Shown here piece by piece: positions 27,701 through 34,623 of a stretch of DNA of 64,000 nt. This stretch comes from Oceanococcus sp964629015. GTDB lineage: Bacteria > Pseudomonadota > Gammaproteobacteria > Nevskiales > Oceanococcaceae. The notes beneath the pieces are model-generated. The model was not told where the DNA came from. It saw nothing but the letters and a program-made list of their open reading frames with translations, and searched no databases. The translations under genes and the position numbers were made by a program. The stretch is from positions 314,175 to 378,174 of the forward strand of contig CAZVMN010000002.1 in assembly GCA_964629015.1 (NCBI GenBank). The letters run 5' to 3'. The first letter of the stretch is position 1. Each line of letters begins with the position of its first letter.

Positions 27701-27961
27701 GAGTATCCCGGCAACCGAGGTCCAGAAGGCCAGCTTGATCCCACCAAACAGATAACCCACGCTGTCGGCGACGTTGCCGGGATCAAAACCCGCCAAGCCG
27801 ATAGTGATACCCAGGAAGGTCCCGAATATGCCCAGGCTGGTCAGTATCGATGGGGCATTGATTGCTACCCCAGGACGTCGGCTGATCAGGGCATATACGG
27901 TCATAACGGCGATCACGCCGATGATGCCCCAGGTCAGGTAAAGAGTCGTCGTGTGTTCCAT
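24794..27961 (-). CDS. giant MotA/TolQ/ExbB proton-channel protein with long coiled-coil tail, ZorA-like
   Basis: 1055 residues. Three membrane helices lie in the first ~100 residues (about 7-27, 39-58, 68-98), with the channel-type string GGIKLAFWTSVAGILGGIL. The next ~750 residues are helical, charged and repetitive, with repeat units sharing LGDKLADVLGAN, NNRDAMAAQ, SEIRDALVGPDGA and GVAKAIESLQ. The C-terminal part (about 855-1055) has QFWEKLGGFTNAISELIEW followed by further coiled coil, resembling the C-terminal region of ZorA of the Zorya anti-phage systems. ZorA proteins are often ~500-750 residues, so this tail is unusually long. Paired with the ZorB-like gene. Known effectors ZorC, ZorD or ZorE are absent here. 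Confidence 0.85.
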   Translation of the reverse strand: MEHTTTLYLTWGIIGVIAVMTVYALISRRPGVAINAPSILTSLGIFGTFLGITIGLAGFDPGNVADSVGYLFGGIKLAFWTSVAGILGGILVKFRHLFMFGASDTGERVSLKDLIAAMRGVEASLTDDKKSPLLASLRDLQEESRDQARDQAETLRTSLDEVTRAVQSADARDQALLDQLKKMDSASGAGFDKLAQATTALEAGLGERLESHAQRSAESTAQQMRSVGEAIESLRGAMGEDAAQLIEKLDGLRSGSEVLGDRLSEALGANGQHLVDTVQRMSDELRDAASRDTAALGESLALSGDRSVEQMQAVAKAIESLQSAMGEDSHSLLERMESLRSGSDALGDKLADVLGANNQALADALQNNRDAMAAQITTAVSEIRDALVGPDGAAAGLKSVMQSGQADLSKALERASSNLRETLDADLAGLNQRLADSQALTAEEMGGVARAVEALQGSLSENMQAGQMELAKALTRVSEGLREGVEKDLAALNAGLAAGSAKTAEQMSGVAKAIETLQGALGGDNAALLERMETLRSGSEALGDKLADVLGTNNQALAEALQNNRDAMAAQITTAVSEMRDALVGPDGAAAGLKSAMQGGQMELAKALARVSEGLRDGVEKDLAALNEGLAAGSEKTAAQMSGVAKAIESLQSALGGDNAALLERMETLRSGSDALGDKLADVLGANSQALADAMQNNRDAMAAQVTTAVSEIRDALVGPDGAARTVTAELGQQLQQGQMELAKALARTSDALRSAMGEDAAALIERLDSVNTGLGELSDGMVGALGEMGGGLSGDVNNLATTVADAVDDLRMAIVGPDGARDGIVDEMRNAHDDTKKQLTAIHQALEENTQRQVDYSPKGLMNVLEELIKQFNTQFSGQFWEKLGGFTNAISELIEWMETYRTQLDDMVGMQSRSTKNMDTATRRFDEIASKSEIFIDVSRNISALLGGIDSQRVQIENHLKRFAHIVDETSKSLENIEERIVTGNSDMNRHLSDIAERIEEQVIRVDHAMDDELKRALTTFGQQLAALSEKFVEDYTPLTNRLREVVGIAREV
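25800..26980 (-). repeat. internal repeats of the ZorA-like coiled coil
   Basis: Three strongly similar DNA/protein units centred near 26900, 26300 and 25895 (residues about 355, 555 and 689). Each encodes LGDKLADVLG-N-QAL-A-QNNRDAMAAQ and continues to VGPDGA. More distant copies lie near residues 271 and 820. Spacing is unequal (about 200 then 134 residues), which suggests duplication with later insertion or deletion. Confidence 0.8.
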
Positions 27962-28274
27962 CTACTCGCACCTTCGAATTCAGAAGCCAATTTCCGTTCC
28001 CCGGTGCTCGCTTTATCCGGCTTGCGCCGTTTGTATGCCTGCACTGCTCTATCAGGTGGCGAGCTCACCCCGACATAAATTAATCGGCCCTACATTGCAG
28101 GACCGTTAAATCTACACCTTTATGACAATAAAAGTGTTGACAACCGCGAACAGCATTCGTGCCAAAAAAGAACTTCGCGAGATGCAACATTCGTGCGTTC
28201 ATAACCTGTCAGGTCATTGACGGCATGACCTTCCCGCGCAGAAGCTCGACGTCACTCGATCACGAACAAGACAG
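27962..28274. other. intergenic region between ZorA-like operon and hydrolase
   Basis: 313 bases with no supported gene. It must hold the divergent promoters. A TTGACA hexamer near 28136 is a possible -35 for the plus-strand hydrolase. No repeat or terminator recognised. Confidence 0.4.
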
Positions 28275-29126
28275 ATGGACGCGGCGGAACACATACAGAT
28301 CGAAACTGACGATCACTACCGGCTACCCCTACAGCTGTATCGCGCCAATCGAGCGTGCGAGATCACCATGGTCATCCTTCCAGCGCTGGGGATTGCCGCA
28401 AAATTTTATGCGCGAGTCGCGCGGAGTCTGAATGCTCACGGTTTTGATGTGGTGGTGATGGAACAGCGCGGGCATGGCGCCAGCCCCTTGCGCGCATCAC
28501 GTCACAACGACTTCGGCTTTCGTGAGTGGTTAATCCACGACATACCGGCAACGCTGGACTGGGTCTGGCAGAACCTCTCCGGGAATCGTCGTTATCTGCT
28601 CGGCCACAGCCTGGGCGGCCACCTGGGCGCAATGGCCTGCGGCTTGTATCCCGACCGTGTCGATGGGCTGGTGCTGAGCGCCTGCGCCTCACCATGGATA
28701 TCGGCTTACCCGATCAACCTGCGAATCAAGCTCAGGATCCTGTCGGGCGTGGTTCGGTATTGCGCCCCGATCCTGGGTTACTACCCCGGCTCGTCGGTCG
28801 GCTTTGGCGGTCGCGAAGCACGCACCTTGATGCACGACTGGCGCCACATGGTGCACCACAATCGCTATTTTGCTGCTGGGCTCGATAGCGATATCGATGC
28901 GGCCGTTAACGCTTACGCCGGGCCGGTGCTCAGCGTGCGCTACGCCGCCGATTCATTTGCGCCGGAAGCCGCCACAAATGCCGTCACCAATAAGTTCAGC
29001 AGCGCACAGCTGTCTCACATGCTGATCACATCAGACGCCTACACACGCCCGGCAGACCACTACCAATGGGCTCGGGAACCGGACGTTATCAGCCAAGCCA
29101 TCGCGTCATGGGTCGCCACGCAATGA
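28275..29126 (+). CDS. alpha/beta hydrolase (monoacylglycerol-lipase-like)
   Basis: 283-residue cytoplasmic alpha/beta hydrolase. Oxyanion-region ILPALGIAAKFY, the EQRGHGAS segment and the nucleophile elbow GHSLGG (Ser about 115) are clear. A late Asp (AADSF) and His (SHMLIT) can complete the triad. Substrate is probably an acyl ester, but nothing specific shows which. Its stop overlaps the ATG of the next small membrane protein (ATGA). Confidence 0.85.
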   Translation: MDAAEHIQIETDDHYRLPLQLYRANRACEITMVILPALGIAAKFYARVARSLNAHGFDVVVMEQRGHGASPLRASRHNDFGFREWLIHDIPATLDWVWQNLSGNRRYLLGHSLGGHLGAMACGLYPDRVDGLVLSACASPWISAYPINLRIKLRILSGVVRYCAPILGYYPGSSVGFGGREARTLMHDWRHMVHHNRYFAAGLDSDIDAAVNAYAGPVLSVRYAADSFAPEAATNAVTNKFSSAQLSHMLITSDAYTRPADHYQWAREPDVISQAIASWVATQ

Positions 29127-29500
29127 CTATTGTCATCTCCGGAATACTGCTGCTCGTTGGGTTGATTCACCTCATCCCGTTTGTCGGCGTGCTGGGGCCT
29201 GAACGCCTGCACAACCTTTACAAGATTGATCTTGGTGATCCAAACCTGATCCTGCTGATGCGCCATCGCGCGGTTTTGTTTGCCTTGGTCGGAGGCGTCC
29301 TCGTGCTTGCCGCGTGGCGGAGCGAATGGCAGGGGCTCGCCTTGACGATCGGCATGGTCAGCACCGCGTCGTTCATCGTCCTGGCAGGCGCTGAGGCGTA
29401 CAATTCGGCCATCCGACGCGTCATCCTGATCGACTGGGTGGCGCTGGGCGGACTGATCATCGCTGCGGCGCTGTGGGCGTGGCGGCGGTACGTGACGTGA
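29123..29500 (+). CDS. small four-helix membrane protein
   Basis: 125 residues from the ATG at 29123, which overlaps the hydrolase stop (a frame opening at 29066 lies inside the hydrolase and is not favoured). Four hydrophobic helices and the family string GVLGPERLHNLYKIDL near residue 20. Proteins of this kind are frequently mislabelled phosphopantetheine adenylyltransferase in databases, but no such catalytic motif exists here. Function unknown. Confidence 0.72.
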   Translation: MTIVISGILLLVGLIHLIPFVGVLGPERLHNLYKIDLGDPNLILLMRHRAVLFALVGGVLVLAAWRSEWQGLALTIGMVSTASFIVLAGAEAYNSAIRRVILIDWVALGGLIIAAALWAWRRYVT

Positions 29501-29516
29501 CAATCCGGTGCAAACC

Positions 29517-30089
29517 ATGCTCCAGCGCGAAGCTTACGGCCCTCAAGGCCACCCCGACTATCACCTTTCGTTGCGCGAACTCAGTGCGATCCTACCCACC
29601 CTGCCCGCAGATGACCGCGATCAGGGCTGGATCAGTTTGATCGTTCGCCGTTTACCAGACGGGCGACGTGAAAAGCCCCAACGCGCGGAGCTGAGCGTGG
29701 AATTCGGTCTCACCGGAGATGGCTGGTACCGGCGGCCACCACGAGACCCTGAAGCGCAACTCGCTGTAATCCGTCGTCAGGTTGCCGAACTGATCGCCAA
29801 CGGCCAGGACCTGGAATTGTTCGGTGACAACCTGTTCGTCGATCTGGATATCAGCGCCGCCAACCTTCCGCTGGGCACCCGCCTGCGCGTCGGCGAAGCC
29901 TTGGTTGAGGTGACCGCCAAGCCTCACAACGGCTGCGCAAAATTCCATGAACGCTTTGGCGCGGACGCCCTGCGTTTCGTCAACCAGTCGATCACGCGGG
30001 ATCAGAATTTGCGTGGTATCTACTGGAAGGTTATCGAATCCGGCGAAATCTGGATTGGCGCACCGATTCAGGTGGTTGCGCGCTCTTAA
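29517..30089 (+). CDS. MOSC-domain protein
   Basis: About 190 residues. The MOSC features are GLTGDGWYRRPPRDP, ELFGDNLFVDLDI and the conserved-Cys segment KPHNGCAKFHERFG, in order. MOSC domains act in sulfur transfer or molybdenum-cofactor-dependent reduction of N-hydroxylated compounds; stand-alone versions like this are usually uncharacterised. The start is uncertain between GTG 29508 and ATG 29517, and neither has a good ribosome site. Confidence 0.82.
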   Translation: MLQREAYGPQGHPDYHLSLRELSAILPTLPADDRDQGWISLIVRRLPDGRREKPQRAELSVEFGLTGDGWYRRPPRDPEAQLAVIRRQVAELIANGQDLELFGDNLFVDLDISAANLPLGTRLRVGEALVEVTAKPHNGCAKFHERFGADALRFVNQSITRDQNLRGIYWKVIESGEIWIGAPIQVVARS

Positions 30090-30286
30090 GCCCCCAACGT
30101 CGCCGTCAACCATGATCAAAGCGAGACAGCCATCACAACTGCAAGCGGTGATTTACCCGCCTATAAGCAAATAAGCTGCGAAAAATTACTCGCTGGTCTA
30201 CACTTTAGTCGTATAACTACCATGACTTTGGGCGGAAAGAACACACGTTCTTAGAACTCACACGACACCTCTATAAGGACATACTC

Positions 30287-31168
30287 ATGCGCGAATCCAA
30301 AAAATTACGGAATGCTCTGCTGATGGCGCTTGCCGCAGCCGCGATTGCCGGTTGTCAGGCAAATGGCGGCGGTACTGGCGGCGCGGGCTCCGGCGGTGTG
30401 CCGACCGAAGACAACGGCGACGATGGCATTCCCGGCACCGCAGACGACAATGACGGCTTCGGCCCCAATGACGGCAGCGTTGCAACCTCCATCTTCGTCG
30501 ACAGCGATGACGACGGTGAAGCCGATGAGCTGATTCAGGAAGGCAAAGGCTTTGTCTGCACCGGCACCACTGCCGGCGCAACCACGGAAGTGGGCGCCAA
30601 CGGTGTGGTCGGCGGCTTGGTCGGTGGCCTGCTGGGCGGTTTAGGTGGTGATTCCCTCACCGCGCTGACCAACAGCGTAACCAGTGCCAGCGACGCCGTT
30701 GACGGTAAGCTGGGCACGGCGGCGGTGTTCACCACCACCCTGGGCGGCTTGGCCGGCGCACTGGATTCAGTCGAGCTCAATGCTCTCCTGCCGGGCGCGC
30801 AAAACGGTTTTGCCGTATACGCCCTGACCTTCCCCGAAGGCACAGTGGATCTGAGCCTGCTTGATCAGATTGCAATCACGACCTACCTCGATGATGAGGA
30901 GCAGGAAACCGTGCTTCTGAGTAGCGTTGCGCTCGATCTGCTCGGCTTCAACTTGTCGGCCAACGAGCCGGTCTACTTCGGTCTGCAGTCAACCAAGCCG
31001 TTTGATCGCGTTGCGCTGAGCATTGCATCGCAGCTGCTGTCGGCCAACGTGGGCGCGCAGATGTATGCTCATGAGCTGTGCCTGGGCGGCACTTTCTTCG
31101 ATCCGCCCAATGCAACTCCGGAACCAACCCCAGAGCCGACTCCGGAGCCGACCGCGACTCCAGCCTGA
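30287..31168 (+). CDS. unknown lipoprotein with Asp-rich and TPEP-repeat regions
   Basis: 293 residues. Signal peptide with lipobox AIAGC, then a Gly-rich linker and Asp-rich stretch (GDDGIPGTADDNDGFGPND, then VDSDDDGEADE) resembling thrombospondin type 3 calcium-binding repeats. A Gly/Val/Leu-rich helix (GVVGGLVGGLLGGLGG) and a globular domain follow, and the C-terminal tail repeats TPEP four times. AAGGA precedes the ATG, and a strong terminator follows, so it is a single-gene unit. Likely a surface-exposed lipoprotein; function unknown. Confidence 0.75.
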   Translation: MRESKKLRNALLMALAAAAIAGCQANGGGTGGAGSGGVPTEDNGDDGIPGTADDNDGFGPNDGSVATSIFVDSDDDGEADELIQEGKGFVCTGTTAGATTEVGANGVVGGLVGGLLGGLGGDSLTALTNSVTSASDAVDGKLGTAAVFTTTLGGLAGALDSVELNALLPGAQNGFAVYALTFPEGTVDLSLLDQIAITTYLDDEEQETVLLSSVALDLLGFNLSANEPVYFGLQSTKPFDRVALSIASQLLSANVGAQMYAHELCLGGTFFDPPNATPEPTPEPTPEPTATPA

Positions 31169-31188
31169 TCTGACAGGCGTATGAACCC

Positions 31189-31222
31189 AGCCGATGCCGG
31201 CATAGCCGGCATCGGCTTTTTT
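31189..31222 (+). terminator. rho-independent terminator
   Basis: Perfect stem CCGATGCCGGC / GCCGGCATCGG with a three-base loop, followed by six T. It ends the lipoprotein gene and lies just before the stop of the convergent sterol-desaturase gene. Confidence 0.92.
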
Positions 31223-31233
31223 GTACCTGGGAT

Positions 31234-32031
31234 TTATCGGCGCCGGAACAACGGATAGAAAATCAATACGTACCAAGGATCCGGTCCATTCTCCTGAGGC
31301 ATACCGAAGCGTGGCGGATAGCGCCGCGTGATGCGCGCACTGCCGAACAACACGTCCCAGAAAAACAGCAGATTGCCGTAGTTGCCGTTGTAATGACCGA
31401 TGCCATCATCAGCACTGTAGGCGTGGTGGGCAAAATGCGTGGCCGGCGTTGACACCGTCCGCTCCAGCACCCAAGCCAGCGGATGCAGCGCACGGTAGCG
31501 ATACAAAGGTGCATCCCAACGCAATTCGCTGTGTGCCCCCATGGTCACGATGAGCTTGACCAGGTAGTACCAGAAATAGACCTCGCCGAAACCGAGATAG
31601 ACCAAGATGCCGGCCAACCACAAATTGGGCAGCAGCAGATCGTAGAAGAAGCCATTACGCCAAATGATACGCACCCCCATATACGGCGGGGTGTGGTGAA
31701 ACTTGTGGAGAGGCCACAGCCAGGTAAAGGTGTGGCAAGAGCGGTGCCACCAGTACTGCACCATGTCATCGAAGATCAGGAACGCCACCAGCTGCCAGTA
31801 CCACGGCACGGCCGACCAAGCGCCAGCGGCGCCCGGTAACAGCCAGCTTTCGATCGCGGCTGAGCCATACACGATAAGCGGCCCAACCAGCAGCGTGGCT
31901 TGGGAAAATGCAGCAACGTCCAGCCATCCTTCGCGTCGACTGACCTCGCGCCAAGGAAAGCGGCGCAGGAGCAACTCCAGCACGATGAATCCGGCAAGCA
32001 CTGCCGCGATGACGGGAATTTGAACATTCAT
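31234..32031 (-). CDS. sterol desaturase / fatty acid hydroxylase family protein
   Basis: 265-residue integral membrane di-iron enzyme. Histidine clusters WWHRSCH, LHKFHH and HFAHHAY are in the usual order between membrane helices. The family hydroxylates or desaturates sterols, fatty acids, carotenoids or ether lipids. Its ATG overlaps the stop of the TonB receptor gene (ATGA), so the enzyme is made with that receptor, suggesting it acts on a compound taken up by it. This last step is inference. Confidence 0.88.
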   Translation of the reverse strand: MNVQIPVIAAVLAGFIVLELLLRRFPWREVSRREGWLDVAAFSQATLLVGPLIVYGSAAIESWLLPGAAGAWSAVPWYWQLVAFLIFDDMVQYWWHRSCHTFTWLWPLHKFHHTPPYMGVRIIWRNGFFYDLLLPNLWLAGILVYLGFGEVYFWYYLVKLIVTMGAHSELRWDAPLYRYRALHPLAWVLERTVSTPATHFAHHAYSADDGIGHYNGNYGNLLFFWDVLFGSARITRRYPPRFGMPQENGPDPWYVLIFYPLFRRR

Positions 32032-34532
32032 TGCAGCAACAGCCTGACGGTCAAACCGTAGGTCAGCGGATCTGCCGGCACGGCGCCATAATCGCCGACG
32101 CCATACAGCGGGTAGACCGCGGCAATGTAATCCTTATCCAGCAGATTGCGCGCCCACACAGAGACATCCCAGGCCCGATCGGCGGAACGCAAGCCGAGGC
32201 GCAAATTGACCACGTCATATTCGTCGATATAGCTGGCCCTACCATGCTCCACGGTGCCCCAATAGCCGCTGCGATACATGTAATCGAGCCCAAGGTAGCC
32301 ATCAAAGCCCCGCTCAAAGTCATAACGATACTGACCACCCAAAACCACGCTCCAGCGCGGTGCGTTGTACAGATCCTCGCCAGACAAATCTTTGTCATTC
32401 TCGCGGGTGTCTTCGTTGGGCGCATTGGGGAACTGTGTGGTGACCGCGCGGCTGTAAGCGACGCCGCCACGCATCACAAGGCCAGGCGCCAGATAGCCAT
32501 AGCCTTCCAACTCGGCGCCACGCAAACGAACTCGCCCGACATTGAGCAGGTTGATCTGGCGCGGATTCGGCAGCAATGTCGGCTCATTGTCGAAGGTCAG
32601 CGCTTGGTAGTCTTTGATATCGGTGTGATAGGCGGTCAATGACAACGAAGCCAGCCTGTTGAACAGATAAGACTTTATGCCCAGCTCGAACGATGTGGCT
32701 TGCTCCGGGCGGAAGGTCGGGTCCACTGACTCCCCGGTAAACCCCAGATTGATACCCCCACCCTTATAGCCGCGCGCCGCTGATGCGAACAACGTGGTAT
32801 CCGGCAAAGGTTTGTAGGACAGTGACACTTTGCCGGAAAAATCGCCCTCATCGTAATCGGTGGCGCGCTGGTACTCACCACCCGCGATGTCATCCAAAAT
32901 CCCCGTCCAACCACCTGTGGGCAGCTGCGTGCCCGCGGCTGTTTCAATGATGTTGATCAGCGGTTCGGCGATCTCCAAAACCGGTTCCGCCAGATTGAGC
33001 AAGGGGTCAGGCGCGGCCAGGACAGTGGCATCCGGGTCACCACCGTAGCGGCTGCGATCCACAAACGAATCTTTGACCTCGTAGGTGTAGCGCAGCCCGA
33101 CGGACAAATCCCAGCGCTCGGCGAGGTGCCAGTCGGCCGACGCGAACGCGGCCATGGAATCGGTGGTCTGGAAGTAGTCGGTATCCACGGTGGTGCCATC
33201 CAGGGTTTCCGGTGGAATCACCGCGTACAACAGAGGCCCGGTGTTGGATTCGGTGGCGAAGGTCAATCCGTTTTCGCGCAGCAAGCCACCAAATACCCAC
33301 CCGACCATGTCGTCACCGATCACCACACGTTCCAAACCATCCAGACGCTGACGGATGTAGAACAGGCCGACCACGGTATCCAGCGCGTCGAAGCTGGAGC
33401 TCAAGCGCAGTTCCTGGCTGAATTGCTCGTGATCGTTCTCGGTGCTGGTGCTGGCGAGATGCAAGGATGTGGCATCGTCGTTGGTGGGTAGGAAATACCA
33501 GCTGCGCCAGGCGCTGATGCTGGTCAGTTTATGCTTCGCGCTGATGTCCCAGTTGAACTCGGCCGAGGCCGCATGCTGGCGCATATCCGAGCGCGTTGGC
33601 GCGTCTGAATCGGTGGTGCGATCAGCAGGGTTGGTGCCGACGCGGTTGTATTCCATATACGCATCGCGCTGCACCACGGCGTTGCGCACCGGCGCGGTGA
33701 GCGGATAGGCGCAGCAATCTTCGTGATTGGAGGCGAACTCGGCGATGAAGCGACCGCTGACATCCGGATCGGGTGTCCACAACAGTTGTCCGCGAAAGCC
33801 GTGCTTGTCGCGGGCATTGATTCTGCTGTTGTTGAAGATGTTGTCTATGGTGCCGTCACGTTCGCTCATATAGCCGGTCAATCGCCCGCTCAGCACGCCG
33901 TCGATCAGGCTGTCGTTGATCGCCCCCCGCAATTGGCGATTGCGCAGGTTGCCCATGCCGATCTCGAGCTTGGCTTCGTAGTAATCCACCGGCAAGCGCG
34001 TCACGATATTCAAGGCGCCCGCCGTGGTGTTTTTGCCGAACAAAGTACCCTGAGGGCCGCGCAATACCTCGACCCGCTCTAGATCAATCAGATCGAAAAT
34101 CGACAGGCCCTGCCGGCCCAGATAGACCCCATCGAGAAACAATCCCACACTGCTTTCGATGCCATCGTTGGCTGAGGTCGAGCCCAAGCCGCGGATGGTG
34201 TAGCTGGTCAGGCGGGCATTGGGCATGGACACCACCATGCCCGGCACGCGCTCCTGGATATCGGTGGCCAGTGTCAGCCCCGCTTCACCCAACGCATCAC
34301 CGTCCAGCACGGTCATCGACACGGGCACATCCAGGCTGCGCTCTTCGCGCCGCCTTGCCGTCACCACCACATCGCCCAGTATCTCTGGATTGCTCGCCAG
34401 CGCGGGAGATGAATACGCCTCAAGCACGATGACCTCTGCACTGCTGTCATTCGCATCCTGAGCGATCCCCAACGCCGGCACCAGTGCGACGACCCCCACC
34501 AGCCACAGGGGCTTTCTCAATGTTCCCAACAT
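32028..34532 (-). CDS. TonB-dependent receptor coupled to sterol-desaturase gene
   Basis: About 834 residues from the ATG at 34532, which has GAGGAG seven bases upstream; an ATG at 34562 is less likely. Signal peptide ends ALGIAQD. Plug-domain features are VVTARRREERSLDVPVSM, RGLGSTSANDGI and EVLRGPQGTLFGKNTTAGAL; the barrel ends LTYGLTVRLLLQ. The type is common in sphingomonads and other degraders for poorly soluble organic molecules, not clearly a siderophore receptor. No Fur box seen. Divergent from pyruvate carboxylase. Confidence 0.9.
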   Translation of the reverse strand: MLGTLRKPLWLVGVVALVPALGIAQDANDSSAEVIVLEAYSSPALASNPEILGDVVVTARRREERSLDVPVSMTVLDGDALGEAGLTLATDIQERVPGMVVSMPNARLTSYTIRGLGSTSANDGIESSVGLFLDGVYLGRQGLSIFDLIDLERVEVLRGPQGTLFGKNTTAGALNIVTRLPVDYYEAKLEIGMGNLRNRQLRGAINDSLIDGVLSGRLTGYMSERDGTIDNIFNNSRINARDKHGFRGQLLWTPDPDVSGRFIAEFASNHEDCCAYPLTAPVRNAVVQRDAYMEYNRVGTNPADRTTDSDAPTRSDMRQHAASAEFNWDISAKHKLTSISAWRSWYFLPTNDDATSLHLASTSTENDHEQFSQELRLSSSFDALDTVVGLFYIRQRLDGLERVVIGDDMVGWVFGGLLRENGLTFATESNTGPLLYAVIPPETLDGTTVDTDYFQTTDSMAAFASADWHLAERWDLSVGLRYTYEVKDSFVDRSRYGGDPDATVLAAPDPLLNLAEPVLEIAEPLINIIETAAGTQLPTGGWTGILDDIAGGEYQRATDYDEGDFSGKVSLSYKPLPDTTLFASAARGYKGGGINLGFTGESVDPTFRPEQATSFELGIKSYLFNRLASLSLTAYHTDIKDYQALTFDNEPTLLPNPRQINLLNVGRVRLRGAELEGYGYLAPGLVMRGGVAYSRAVTTQFPNAPNEDTRENDKDLSGEDLYNAPRWSVVLGGQYRYDFERGFDGYLGLDYMYRSGYWGTVEHGRASYIDEYDVVNLRLGLRSADRAWDVSVWARNLLDKDYIAAVYPLYGVGDYGAVPADPLTYGLTVRLLLQ

Positions 34533-34623
34533 CGACTCCTCTGGCCCGTTTTGTGCTTTCAACTGTTGCAGGCCTTTCCGTCAGGTTATGGTAGGTCATT
34601 TGCCAAATCCGGAACCCATCCGC

